From positions 1 through 20,407 of the forward strand of contig CAZVCJ010000066.1 of assembly GCA_964625745.1 (NCBI GenBank): a stretch of DNA of 20,407 nt, given 5' to 3'. The position numbers were made by a program, and so were the translations under genes. Positions 5,604-12,998 of this stretch are shown here, piece after piece. Position 1 is the first letter of the stretch, and every line of letters begins with the position of its first letter. The notes below the pieces were generated by a model that searched no databases, was not told where the DNA came from, and saw only the letters and a list, made by a program, of their open reading frames with translations. This DNA is from CAZVCJ01 sp964625745. GTDB lineage: Bacteria > Chloroflexota > Anaerolineae > VGOG01.

Positions 5604-7247
5604 TTGTCAGATTACACCACAAACTCCCGCCCCTTCTCCGCCGCCACCCGGGCCGAGAACCTGGATCGCATGGCCCAGGAGACCTTCGACCTGCTGGTCA
5701 TCGGCGGCGGCATCACCGGCGTGGCGGTGGCGCGCGACGCGGCCATGCGCGGTTTCCGCACTGCATTGGTAGAGAAGGGCGATTTCGGCAGCGGCACCAG
5801 CAGCCGCTCCTCGCGGCTGATCCACGGCGGTATCCGCTATTTGGAATACCTGCAGTTCGGGTTGGTCTTCCAAAGCTGCAACGAACGGCGAATCATGCGC
5901 AAGATCGCTCCACGCCTGGTGCGCCCGCTGCCCTTCCTCTATCCACTCTACCGAGGGCAAAAGCCGGCCCCGTGGAAGATGCGCCTGGGCCTCACCATCT
6001 ACGACGCCATGGGACTCGTCCGAAAAGTGCAACGCCACCGCTGGCTACAGCCGGACGAGGTGAAGCGACGCGAGCCGCTGGTGGCCGGCCGGGGACTGCT
6101 GGGCGCGGCCCGTTTCTACGATGCCCGCGTTGATGACGCGCGCCTCACCCTCACCACGGCCAAAGCAGCCCACCTCCACGGCGCACTGCTGGCCAACTAC
6201 GCCCGGTGCGTCGGCCTGCTCAAGGCCGGGGGGCGCGTCGTCGGCGCTCAGGTGATAGACGATAGAACCGGGCGCGAGATCGAGGTGCCCGCGCGGGTGG
6301 TCATCAACGCCAGCGGCGTGTGGGTTGACGAGGTGCAGGCATTGGATCAGCACTTCAAGGGTGGGATGACCCGCCCTACCAAGGGCATCCACCTGGTCAT
6401 CCCCCGCGCCAGACTCACCAGCCAACACGCCGTGGCCTTCGACGTGCCCCGCGACGGACGCCACGTTTTTCTGATTCCCTGGGGCGACTTTGCCCTCATC
6501 GGCACTACCGATACCGACCACGACGGCCCGCTTGACGCCCCCGCCGCCACGCGCGAGGACGTCGAGTATCTGCTGGAAGCAGTGCAGCATACCTTTCCCG
6601 GCGCCCAGATGAAGCCAGACGACGTCATCAGCACCTTCGCTGGACTGCGTCCGCTGCTCTTCGCCGAGGGTGGGAGCTACGCCCTCTCGCGCGAGCACGA
6701 GATCGTGGAGAGTCCCTCAGGGTTGATCACCATCGTCGGTGGCAAGCTGACCACCCACCGGCTGATGGGTAAGCAACTGACCGACCGCGCCGAAAAGCGG
6801 CTGGCCGAGGAATTCGGCGTGCACCAACAGCATGATTGCCGCACCAAAGAGCCGCTGAGCGGCGCGCAACTCAGCCAGGCGCCGGTGTCAGGTCTGGACG
6901 AGCGGGTATCCCGTCACCTGATGGAGACCTACGGCTCCGACGCGGCCTGGATAGTGGGCTGCGCCGAAGGCAACTCCGCCCTGGGCGAGCGCATCGTGCC
7001 GGGTCTGCCCTACCTGATGGCCGAGGTCGCCTACGCTGTGCAGCACGAGATGGCCCTCACCCTGGCCGATGTCCTCGTCCGCCGCACCCACGTGATCTAC
7101 GAGGTGCGCGATGGGGGCCTGACCTGCGCTCCGGCCGTGGCCGACCTGATGGTGGAGCGGCTGGGCTGGGATGAGGCAGAGAGAGACCGTCAGGTAGCCG
7201 ACTACGCCCGCCAGGTGGCCCTCACCCAGGCCTGGCGGGAGGAGTAG
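5604..7247 (+). CDS. glpD: Glycerol-3-phosphate dehydrogenase (FAD, respiratory)
   Basis: The 547-residue protein oxidises sn-glycerol 3-phosphate to dihydroxyacetone phosphate at the membrane and passes electrons to quinone. The N-terminal dinucleotide-binding motif is LLVIGGGITGVAVARDAAMRG (positions about 30-50), followed by the GlpD signature GTSSRSSRLIHGGIRYLE. The FAD oxidoreductase domain ends around residue 390 with GLRPLLF and IVGGKLTTHRLMG. The last 140 residues form the helical C-terminal domain typical of GlpD, with VLVRRTHVIYEV. The length is usual for the family. The start is TTG, chosen because AGGAGG lies 8 nt upstream. It follows the alkyl-DHAP synthase-like gene after 74 bp holding a hairpin. 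No glycerol kinase or facilitator gene is in the window. Confidence 0.93.
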   Translation: MSDYTTNSRPFSAATRAENLDRMAQETFDLLVIGGGITGVAVARDAAMRGFRTALVEKGDFGSGTSSRSSRLIHGGIRYLEYLQFGLVFQSCNERRIMRKIAPRLVRPLPFLYPLYRGQKPAPWKMRLGLTIYDAMGLVRKVQRHRWLQPDEVKRREPLVAGRGLLGAARFYDARVDDARLTLTTAKAAHLHGALLANYARCVGLLKAGGRVVGAQVIDDRTGREIEVPARVVINASGVWVDEVQALDQHFKGGMTRPTKGIHLVIPRARLTSQHAVAFDVPRDGRHVFLIPWGDFALIGTTDTDHDGPLDAPAATREDVEYLLEAVQHTFPGAQMKPDDVISTFAGLRPLLFAEGGSYALSREHEIVESPSGLITIVGGKLTTHRLMGKQLTDRAEKRLAEEFGVHQQHDCRTKEPLSGAQLSQAPVSGLDERVSRHLMETYGSDAAWIVGCAEGNSALGERIVPGLPYLMAEVAYAVQHEMALTLADVLVRRTHVIYEVRDGGLTCAPAVADLMVERLGWDEAERDRQVADYARQVALTQAWREE

Positions 7248-7268
7248 CAATATGCTCTTATGTGAACG

Positions 7269-8153
7269 ATGAACCCATCCCGTTTTCCCGCCTATCTGGC
7301 GCTTGGCGTGGGCATTCTGAGCCTGGGCTTCTCGGCCATCTTCGTGCGCTGGGCTAACGCTCCGGGCATTGTCACCAGTTTCTATCGCATGGCCATAGCC
7401 ACTATTCTGCTGGCCTGGCCATTCTACCGACGGGTCAAAGCCACGGGGAGTCTGTCTCGACGGGGGCTGCGATTCGCTGTGCTCGGCGGGCTGTTCTTCA
7501 CGGGTGACCTGGCTCTGTGGGCGACCGGAGTCGTCCTGAGTGGAGCCACCAACCCGACGCTGCTGGCCAACACCGCGCCGCTGTGGGTCGGACTGGGTGC
7601 GCTCGTTCTCTTCCGGGAAAGACTCAAGGCGATGTTCTGGGTGGGGCTTATGTTAGCGATGACGGGCGCAGCCATCATCCTGGGCCTGGATAGCCTGCGT
7701 GCCGTGTCGTTCGGATTGGGCACCCTGTTTGGCCTGCTGGCTGGCATCTTCTACGGTGGCTACTTCCTTATAACCCAGCGAGGGCGGGAAACCCTCGATT
7801 CAATCACCTACTTCTGGCCCGCCGCCGTAACTTCGACCTTGGGGTTGCTCATCCTCAGCCTGGCGCTTCGTCAACCCCTCACCGGCTACCCTGCCTCCGC
7901 CTACCTCAACTTCCTCGCGCTGGGCGTGGTGACCCAGGTCTTCGGCTATCTGGCCATCAACCACGCCCTCGGCTATCTGCCAGCTTCCATCGTTTCACCG
8001 ACCATGCTGGGCCAGCCTGTTGTGACGGCCATCCTGGCAGGGCCACTGCTTGGCGAGGCCCTCTCCGTGTGGCAAGCCCTGGGCGGCCTCACCGTGCTCG
8101 CCGGCGTGTACGTGGTACACCGCAGTCAACACAATGAGTCAAGGAGTCAATGA
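7269..8153 (+). CDS. EamA/DMT-superfamily transporter
   Basis: The 294-residue integral membrane protein has about ten hydrophobic segments in two repeats of five (EamA fold). The opening is LALGVGILSLGFSAIFVRWA, the first half ends near MTGAAIILGL, and the second half ends with LGGLTVLAGVYVV. The family exports or imports amino acids, nucleotides, sugars or drugs; the substrate cannot be read from the sequence. The ATG is 22 bp after the glpD stop. The ribosome site is poor, since the only strong purine run (GGAGGAG) belongs to the end of glpD, which suggests coupled or weak translation. Confidence 0.85.
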   Translation: MNPSRFPAYLALGVGILSLGFSAIFVRWANAPGIVTSFYRMAIATILLAWPFYRRVKATGSLSRRGLRFAVLGGLFFTGDLALWATGVVLSGATNPTLLANTAPLWVGLGALVLFRERLKAMFWVGLMLAMTGAAIILGLDSLRAVSFGLGTLFGLLAGIFYGGYFLITQRGRETLDSITYFWPAAVTSTLGLLILSLALRQPLTGYPASAYLNFLALGVVTQVFGYLAINHALGYLPASIVSPTMLGQPVVTAILAGPLLGEALSVWQALGGLTVLAGVYVVHRSQHNESRSQ

Positions 8154-8163
8154 GGTAGCGGAT

Positions 8164-8189
8164 GCCTCGTTAACTCTCACTCGTTGCCC
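8164..8189 (-). repeat. AACGAG-type short repeat
   Basis: On the minus strand this reads GGGCAACGAG, then AGTTAACGAGGC. It closely matches the repeat at 15951-15985 on the plus strand. It lies between the transporter and oxidase genes. Confidence 0.45.
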
Positions 8190-8214
8190 AAAATCCCAGA
8201 CAGGGAAATCACTT

Positions 8215-9183
8215 ATGTTCAAAACCCGCGTCACCGAACTGCTCGGCATTGAATACCCCATCGTTGGAGGATGCATGATGCACATCAGCGGCCCGGAGTT
8301 CGTGGCCGCTATCTCCAACGCCGGCGCGTTGGGGATGATGGCCTCGGCCATGTTCGACGCCCAGGAAAAGTTCCGCCAGGCTGTCCGCCGGGTCAAGTCC
8401 CTGACCGACAAACCCTTTGGCGTCAACCTGAGTCTCTTTCCTGCGCTGCGGCCCATTAACAACAACCTTTATGTCGAGGTGATCCTGGAAGAGGGCGTAG
8501 CGGTAGTCGAGACCAGCGGCCACCGGCCGCCGGAGGATATGCTGGCGCGACTGAAGGCTGGCGGGGTGAAGACCATGCACAAGTGCGTCAGCGTGCGGCA
8601 CGCCCTCAGCGCGCAGAGAGCCGGCGTGGACGCGGTGACCGTCTTCGGCACCGAGGGCGGCGGCCACATCGGCGAGCTGGGGCTGACGACGATAGTGCTG
8701 GTGCCTCGTGCCGCCGACGTGCTGGAGATTCCGCTGCTGGCAGCGGGGGGCATCGCCGACGGGCGGGGAATGTTGGCGGCGCTGGTGCTAGGCGCAGAGG
8801 GTGTCACCATCGGCACGCGGCTGCTGGTCACAGAGGAGTGCCCCATCCACGACAACCTCAAGCAAGCGCTAATCACCGCCACGGAGCCGGACACCCTGCC
8901 GATACTGGGTTCCCTGCACAACACGCTCCGTGCCTGGAAGAACCCCGCCGCTCTAAAGGTGGCCAAACTCGAGGCCAACCAGGCCGATTTGTGGGAGATC
9001 CTGAACATCGTGGCCGGTACGGAGACCAGGCGCATGTACCAGGAAGGCGACCTGGATGCCGGCGTGATCCCTTGCAGCCAGGGCATCGGCCTGGTGCGCG
9101 AGATCAAACCGGTGGCCGAGGTCATCAGTGGGATGGTGCGAGAGGCACAGTCACGCCTCGTTCAGGTCGGCAGCTCCGCATAG
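8215..9183 (+). CDS. Nitronate monooxygenase-like FMN enzyme
   Basis: The 322-residue protein is a TIM-barrel flavoenzyme of the nitronate monooxygenase (2-nitropropane dioxygenase) / FabK group. The N-terminus TELLGIEYPIVGGCMMHIS and ISNAGALGMMAS are family hallmarks. EGGGHIGE (His at residue 151) is the FMN-site motif that contains the catalytic histidine of nitronate monooxygenases. IPLLAAGGIADGRGMLAAL and GAEGVTIGTRLL form the phosphate-binding strands. Nitronates such as propionate 3-nitronate are likely substrates; an enoyl-ACP reductase (FabK-like) role is an alternative. The ATG at 8215 matches the family N-terminus; the ribosome site (AGGGA) is modest. The 3' end overlaps the convergent rsgA gene by 22 bp. 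Confidence 0.85.
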   Translation: MFKTRVTELLGIEYPIVGGCMMHISGPEFVAAISNAGALGMMASAMFDAQEKFRQAVRRVKSLTDKPFGVNLSLFPALRPINNNLYVEVILEEGVAVVETSGHRPPEDMLARLKAGGVKTMHKCVSVRHALSAQRAGVDAVTVFGTEGGGHIGELGLTTIVLVPRAADVLEIPLLAAGGIADGRGMLAALVLGAEGVTIGTRLLVTEECPIHDNLKQALITATEPDTLPILGSLHNTLRAWKNPAALKVAKLEANQADLWEILNIVAGTETRRMYQEGDLDAGVIPCSQGIGLVREIKPVAEVISGMVREAQSRLVQVGSSA

Positions 9184-10355
9184 ATCTTTCGATAGTTGTG
9201 ATAGCGCGTCGCCGACACGGCTCCCTGCTGCACCGCCGCCTGCACCGCGCAGCCCGGCTCGTGGAGGTGCGAGCAGTCACTGAAGCGGCAGCCTCCTTGC
9301 ACGGCAGTCATCTCCGGGTAGAAGCGAGTCAATTCCACCCGCCGCAGACCGCTCAGGCCAAACTCGCGGATGCCCGGTGTGTCCACGACGAAGCCGCCGA
9401 TATCCAGCTTGAACAAGTTCACCTGGGTCGTGACGTGCTGGCCCTCACCACTGCGGTCGCTGACCTCACCAGTGCGCAGTTGCAAACCTGGTTGTACGGC
9501 TGACAGCAGCGACGACTTGCCCACACCGGACAAGCCAGCCAGCACGGTCATGCGCCCACGCAGCGCCTCTCGCAGTTCACTCACTCCTTTGCCGGTGAGC
9601 GCGCTGGTAAAGAGCACCCGGTAGCCCAGGTGCAGGTAGGGCCGGAGGGCTGACCGGCAGTCCGCCACGTCTTCCGCCAGGTCTATCTTGTTGAGGCAGA
9701 TGATCGGTGACAGGCTATTCCGTTCGGCGGCGATGAGGTAGCGGTCGGCGAGCTCCGGCCAGAAGATCGGATCGCGCCAGGAAACAACGATGAGCAATTG
9801 CTCAACGTTGGCGGCGATGACCTGTTTCAGGTGACGGTAAAACACGTCGGGCCGGGCCAGGACGCTCCGCCGAGGCAGCACGGCTTCGACCACGCCCTGG
9901 GCCGACGAGTTTTCAGAGACGATCACCTCGTCACCGACGGCGACGACATTGGTGAAGCCGGTATCTTGCGCAGTGAGCGAACCGCGCAGGGCGCAGGTCA
10001 GGCTGCGTCCGCCCAGATCCACACGACACAGGCCGCTGCTGACCTCGACCACGACGCCCTGCAAGCCAACCAGCTCTTCTGTTGTTGATAGTTCTTCATC
10101 GGCGCTGGCCTGCTCTTCCAGTGTGGCCAACGCCGCATCCATGACGGTCTGGCGGCGCTCTCGCTCTCCGCGCGGCATAATTCGCTCGGTCTTGGGTAGA
10201 TCGTAGAGCGCATCCAGGTCATCGGAGCTGTCCGGCATCCAATCCTTGCGACGCGGTCGTTTCGGGTTGCGGTTGCGCTTGATCTGTTTGCGAACCTGAC
10301 GCATCGTTCTGGAAACTTCTCGATGCCGATACTTTCTTTCGTTGCAATTCGACAA
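9162..10355 (-). CDS. rsgA: Small-subunit ribosome biogenesis GTPase RsgA
   Basis: The 397-residue circularly permuted GTPase acts late in 30S subunit maturation. The order of motifs is diagnostic: an OB-fold (about 95-165), then NKIDL (G4), TSALTGKG (G5), GLSGVGKSSLL (G1), and DTPGIREFGL (G3). It ends with the zinc knuckle CRFSDCSHLHEPGC. The first 95 residues are a basic and acidic extension (RKQIKRNRNPKRPRRKDWM) longer than in many homologues. The start is TTG at 10355, supported by GGAGGG 8 nt upstream; an internal ATG (10304) has no ribosome site. It is preceded by a leader of about 345 nt carrying a terminator 44 nt before the start, with no space for another promoter, so expression should depend on read-through. 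The 3' end overlaps the oxidase gene tail to tail. Confidence 0.93.
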   Translation of the reverse strand: MSNCNERKYRHREVSRTMRQVRKQIKRNRNPKRPRRKDWMPDSSDDLDALYDLPKTERIMPRGERERRQTVMDAALATLEEQASADEELSTTEELVGLQGVVVEVSSGLCRVDLGGRSLTCALRGSLTAQDTGFTNVVAVGDEVIVSENSSAQGVVEAVLPRRSVLARPDVFYRHLKQVIAANVEQLLIVVSWRDPIFWPELADRYLIAAERNSLSPIICLNKIDLAEDVADCRSALRPYLHLGYRVLFTSALTGKGVSELREALRGRMTVLAGLSGVGKSSLLSAVQPGLQLRTGEVSDRSGEGQHVTTQVNLFKLDIGGFVVDTPGIREFGLSGLRRVELTRFYPEMTAVQGGCRFSDCSHLHEPGCAVQAAVQQGAVSATRYHNYRKIYAELPT

Positions 10356-10390
10356 AGTGCTGTCCCTCCATGAAAGGGTACTCGACTAGT

Positions 10391-10430
10391 GGAAAACAAA
10401 CGAGGCCACGGATACTCTCATGGCCTCGTT
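10391..10430 (-). terminator. Intrinsic terminator in the rsgA leader
   Basis: On the minus strand, AACGAGGCCA (10430-10421) pairs perfectly with TGGCCTCGTT (10408-10399) around a 12-nt loop. The stem is followed by TGTTTTCC (10398-10391), giving the U-rich run TTTGTTTT. The 5' arm and loop contain GGCCATGAG, which can also pair with an upstream segment (see the leader entry). Confidence 0.85.
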
Positions 10431-10524
10431 ACGGACGACACCAGGCTATCTGGCGGTCACCAGATAGCAAAAGGCCATGAGCTATGCGACAACATCGCTT
10501 CGATCTCGTCGCCAACTCATGGCC
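10399..10524 (-). promoter_or_regulatory. Transcription attenuator of rsgA (mutually exclusive hairpins)
   Basis: In transcript order, the leader contains A = GGCCATGAG (10524-10516), B = CTCATGGCC (10481-10473), an independent hairpin GCTATCTGG/CCAGATAGC (10468-10460 with 10453-10445), and C = GGCCATGAG (10425-10417). C overlaps the 5' arm of the terminator. A and C are identical, and B is their exact complement. A:B pairing leaves the terminator free to form; B:C pairing (extended by an A-U and a G-U pair) would break it. This is antiterminator/anti-antiterminator logic. I see no match to T-box, TPP or other leader classes I know. The signal sensed is unknown; the mini-ORF upstream points to translation. 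Confidence 0.75.
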
Positions 10525-10560
10525 GGGTCGTTGGATTATGCTGGTACGCAGAACCCTGGG

Positions 10561-10641
10561 CTAAGCACCCCGCTCAAGCAAAGAGTGGCGAGCAAGATCA
10601 ACACAAACGGCAACAACTTGTACTGCTTTGGTCTGATTCAT
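10561..10641 (-). CDS. Leader mini-ORF of rsgA, possibly frameshifted
   Basis: The ATG at 10641 has AGAGG 10 nt upstream (GCGGGCGAT follows it) and opens a 26-codon frame beginning MNQTKAVQVV, ending at TAG 10563-10561. A second frame (+1) running through the same region reads KQYK and then LLPFVLILLATLCLSGVL, ending at TAA 10538-10536. Skipping one G after the fifth codon (AAA) joins the good start to this hydrophobic stretch, giving a signal-peptide-like product of 34 residues. The hydrophobic frame has no ATG of its own, only TTG codons (10616, 10613). Either frame could serve as a leader peptide. The stop of the hydrophobic frame lies 11 nt before segment A of the attenuator, near enough for a ribosome there to cover A. 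Confidence 0.4.
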   Translation of the reverse strand: MNQTKAVQVVAVCVDLARHSLLERGA

Positions 10642-10706
10642 ATCGCCCGCCTCTTTATGCTTGATGAGTGATCAATTCGCTCTACAGGATCGCGTAAGAC
10701 ACGACA

Positions 10707-10734
10707 ATTATAAGCCAAACTCAGGATTTGTCAA
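10707..10734 (-). promoter_or_regulatory. Consensus sigma70-type promoter of the rsgA leader
   Basis: On the minus strand, TTGACA (10734-10729), a 16-nt spacer, then TATAAT (10712-10707) are perfect consensus hexamers. Transcription would start near 10700. The -35 box directly touches the ATG of the divergent mvaD gene at 10735. Confidence 0.85.
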
Positions 10735-11715
10735 ATGTCTGTACTAAAAGCAACCGCTATCGCCTGCGCCAACATCGCTTTCATCAAGTACTGGGGCCAG
10801 CGGGACGCGGAACTGAATCTGCCTGCCAACTCCTCGCTCTCCATGAATCTGGCCGGGCTCACCACGGTCACCACCGTCGAGTTCTCTCCCGATTACGACG
10901 ATGACGTGGTCATCCTGGACGGGCGGGAGGAGACTGGGGCGGCAAGGCAGAGGATCGTGGCCCACCTGGACCGGGTGAGAGCGATGGCAGGGCTGGGAGC
11001 CAGGGCCAGGGTGATCTCCAGGAGCAGCTTTCCCGTTGGCGCGGGCCTGGCCTCTTCGGCTTCGGGTTTCGCCGCCCTGTCCCTGGCAGCCAGCAGAGCG
11101 GCCGGGCTGGAGTTGAGCGAGAGGGAGCTTTCGATCCTGGCCCGCTTTGGCTCCGGCTCGGCCTGCCGCTCCGTGCCTGGGGGATTCAGCGAGTGGACGG
11201 CTGGAGCTTCCAGTGAGGAATCCTTCGCCAGGCAAGTAGCCCCTCCGGAGCATTGGAAACTGCGAGACGTGATCGCCATCGTCAGCCGAGCCCATAAACG
11301 TGTCGGTTCGACCGAGGGGCACGTCCGCGCTCCCACCAGCCACTTTTACCAGGCCCGCGTGGCCAGTGTGGCGGATCGTCTGGCCCAGGCGAAAACAGCC
11401 TTGCTGAAGAAAGACCTGGTGACCCTGGGGCGCATCATGGAAGAGGATGCTATCTCCATGCACGCCGTGATGATGACCTCGCGGCCACCCATTTACTACT
11501 GGCTGCCAAGCTCCGTGCGGTTGATCCACGAGGTGCAGAGTTGGCGGGCCGGGGGGCTGGAGGTCTACTTCACCTTCGATGCCGGCCCCAACGCCCACCT
11601 CATCTGCCAGGCCGCCGACCAGGCCGAGGTGGAAAGGCGGCTCGAAGACATGGAGGAAGTGCTGGAGGTCATCGTGAGCGGGCCTGGGCCGGCGGCTCAG
11701 GTAATAGCACCATGA
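10735..11715 (+). CDS. mvaD: Diphosphomevalonate decarboxylase
   Basis: The 326-residue GHMP-family enzyme converts mevalonate 5-diphosphate to isopentenyl diphosphate with ATP, the last step of the classical mevalonate pathway. Diagnostic motifs are ANIAFIKYWG near the N-terminus, FPVGAGLASSASGFAAL (the ATP-binding loop), GSGSACRSVPGGFSEW, and FTFDAGPNAHL with the catalytic aspartate. The ATG has AGGA 8 nt upstream. No other mevalonate-pathway gene is in the window, so the pathway genes are dispersed. The 5' leader must be very short, because the opposing promoter occupies 10707-10734; the -10 region (ATTATAAG) might serve both strands. Confidence 0.93.
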   Translation: MSVLKATAIACANIAFIKYWGQRDAELNLPANSSLSMNLAGLTTVTTVEFSPDYDDDVVILDGREETGAARQRIVAHLDRVRAMAGLGARARVISRSSFPVGAGLASSASGFAALSLAASRAAGLELSERELSILARFGSGSACRSVPGGFSEWTAGASSEESFARQVAPPEHWKLRDVIAIVSRAHKRVGSTEGHVRAPTSHFYQARVASVADRLAQAKTALLKKDLVTLGRIMEEDAISMHAVMMTSRPPIYYWLPSSVRLIHEVQSWRAGGLEVYFTFDAGPNAHLICQAADQAEVERRLEDMEEVLEVIVSGPGPAAQVIAP

Positions 11716-11754
11716 GCTTGCCTAATCCGCCCTTTTGTGATAGAATTCTGCCGC

Positions 11755-11814
11755 GTCAAGCTTCTTGACAAACCGAGCAAACTGGGATACAATATGCGTA
11801 GTTAGAATACTAAC
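11755..11814 (+). promoter_or_regulatory. Strong promoter with two flanking dyads
   Basis: TTGACA (11765-11770), a 17-nt spacer and TACAAT (11788-11793) form a near-consensus promoter, with the start expected near 11800. GTCAAG-CTT-CTTGAC (11755-11769) overlaps the -35 box, and GTTAG-AATA-CTAAC (11801-11814) lies at the start site. Such dyads are typical operator positions. The transcript leads into a toxin-antitoxin-like pair, so autoregulation is plausible. A weak hairpin (GGTCTGG at 11825-11831 with CCAGGCC at 11836-11842, then GCGTTTTG) lies in the leader and could be a terminator. Apart from these and the palindrome at 11914, the 294 bp between mvaD and 12010 show no gene. Confidence 0.65.
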
Positions 11815-11913
11815 GCCTGAAGCTGGTCTGGGATTCCAGGCCGCGTTTTGTTGTGCAGCAGACCGCTCGCCAATGGATCGAGCAGGAGGCTACCAGTCCG
11901 GTGTAAACGTTAC

Positions 11914-11977
11914 ATTCGTAGTGGCGACTTCAGTCGCTCTCCACGAGGTCAGAGCGACTAAAGTCGCTACTACGAAT
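11914..11977. repeat. MITE-like palindromic element
   Basis: The 27-bp arms ATTCGTAGTGGCGACTTCAG... (11914-11940) and the complement of 11951-11977 differ at two positions only; the centre is 10 bp. Each arm holds a nested small palindrome GCGAC-TTCA-GTCGC. No clear target duplication or transposase is present. A related copy of the small palindrome lies inside the ATPase gene at 17278-17297. Confidence 0.75.
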
Positions 11978-12009
11978 CCTGGTTGGGCGTTGACGGAGCA
12001 ACAAGGCTT

Positions 12010-12315
12010 ATGACTGACGACACGCTGGAACTGACGCCAGCCGGCATCCCGGTCAGCTTGCGACCGTTCTTCCAGGAGTACGTGTTGGAGAACCTGGATC
12101 CGGAGCGCAGTGCTTTCACGGTGATCGAACGCACACTGGCCTGGGGTCGCCTGCCAGAGTTGCGTTGGCTCTTCGCCCGCTACGAGCCGGAGCGGCTGGC
12201 CGAATGGGTGCGCCGGGCGGGCTGGTACTGCCTGTCCCGACAACGGCTGAAATACTGGCTGTGCTTTTTTAAGATCACCGACTATCGTCGTGGAGAGCGG
12301 ATATGGCCGCACTGA
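12010..12315 (+). CDS. DUF6922-like small protein, putative antitoxin partner
   Basis: The 101-residue protein reads LRPFFQEYVLENLDPERSAF, then VIERTLAWGRLPELRWLFAR and ERLAEWVRRAGW. This resembles the small DUF6922-type proteins usually found directly before AbiEii-like nucleotidyltransferases. It is a compact helical protein, rich in tryptophan and arginine, and likely cytoplasmic. The ATG at 12010 is preceded by AAGG; an upstream TTG in frame has no ribosome site. Its 3' end overlaps the next gene by 13 bp. The function is probably to neutralise or assist that protein; this is inference from gene order. Confidence 0.65.
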   Translation: MTDDTLELTPAGIPVSLRPFFQEYVLENLDPERSAFTVIERTLAWGRLPELRWLFARYEPERLAEWVRRAGWYCLSRQRLKYWLCFFKITDYRRGERIWPH

Positions 12316-12998
12316 TTAAGCCGCATTGGGAAGCTGTCACTTCAAGCACTCGAGATTCACTCGCCGTTCTGGGTCAACTGCCCCTGCTGCGCCCGTTCTA
12401 CCTGGGCGGCGGCACAGCGTTGGCCCTGCGGTTGGGCCATCGTATCTCGCAAGACCTGGACCTGTTTGCCAATATCGAGTCCCTGGATGACGATTTCCGC
12501 CACAGCATCATGCAGGAGCTACGCCAGGATCACGCGGTCAACGTGCTGCGGGATTCGGTGTTCGGCCTGGTTCTCGAAGCAAACGGGCAACCCATAAGCT
12601 TCTTCTCGTACGGCTATCCAATGTTGGAACCTACCGACCTGGTGAGCGGCTTCCAGATTGCCGGCATACTTGACATCGGCCTCATGAAGATGGACGCCAT
12701 CGCTGGTCGAGGCACGCGCAGGGATTTCTACGACCTGTACTTTATCGCTTCGCGGGTCTCGCTGGATGAGCTATTCGCTCAGAGCACCAATAAGTACCCG
12801 TACTCGCACGGCTTCGAAATGCGCGTCCTGGTTGCGCTGGTAGATTTCGACGTCGCTGATCAGCAGGACGAGCCAATGCTGCTGCTCCCCGCTGAATGGA
12901 GTGAGGTCAAGGACTTTTTCACTACCGAAGCCCGCCGCCTGGGAAGAGAGTGGTTGGGGTTGGCCGACCCAGAGAGAAAGGATACCCAAATAATATGA
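12303..12998 (+). CDS. AbiEii/AbiGii-type nucleotidyltransferase (toxin-like)
   Basis: The 231-residue protein belongs to the DUF1814/AbiEii nucleotidyltransferase family. The catalytic motif is complete: FYLGGGTALALRLGHRIS followed by QDLDLF (GGGTA at residues 35-39, DLDLF at 51-55). A later conserved segment is KMDAIAGRGTRRDFYDLYF. Known members transfer nucleotides to targets such as tRNA and act as toxins in abortive-infection or toxin-antitoxin systems. It overlaps the preceding small gene by 13 bp, as is usual for this pair. Unusually, its stop overlaps the start of the next gene, an essential-type membrane protease, as ATGA. Intact catalytic motifs suggest that it is active. Confidence 0.85.
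   Translation: MAALIKPHWEAVTSSTRDSLAVLGQLPLLRPFYLGGGTALALRLGHRISQDLDLFANIESLDDDFRHSIMQELRQDHAVNVLRDSVFGLVLEANGQPISFFSYGYPMLEPTDLVSGFQIAGILDIGLMKMDAIAGRGTRRDFYDLYFIASRVSLDELFAQSTNKYPYSHGFEMRVLVALVDFDVADQQDEPMLLLPAEWSEVKDFFTTEARRLGREWLGLADPERKDTQII

Noticed and set aside
10389..10664. Plus-strand frame of 91 codons between rsgA and mvaD
   Set aside because: It has no ribosome site or protein-like pattern, and it crosses the hairpins that are better explained as a minus-strand leader.
10399..10700. T-box, TPP or cyclic-di-GMP riboswitch upstream of rsgA
   Set aside because: None of the conserved sequences of these classes (for example the T-box core) is present; only the switch-like pairing is supported.
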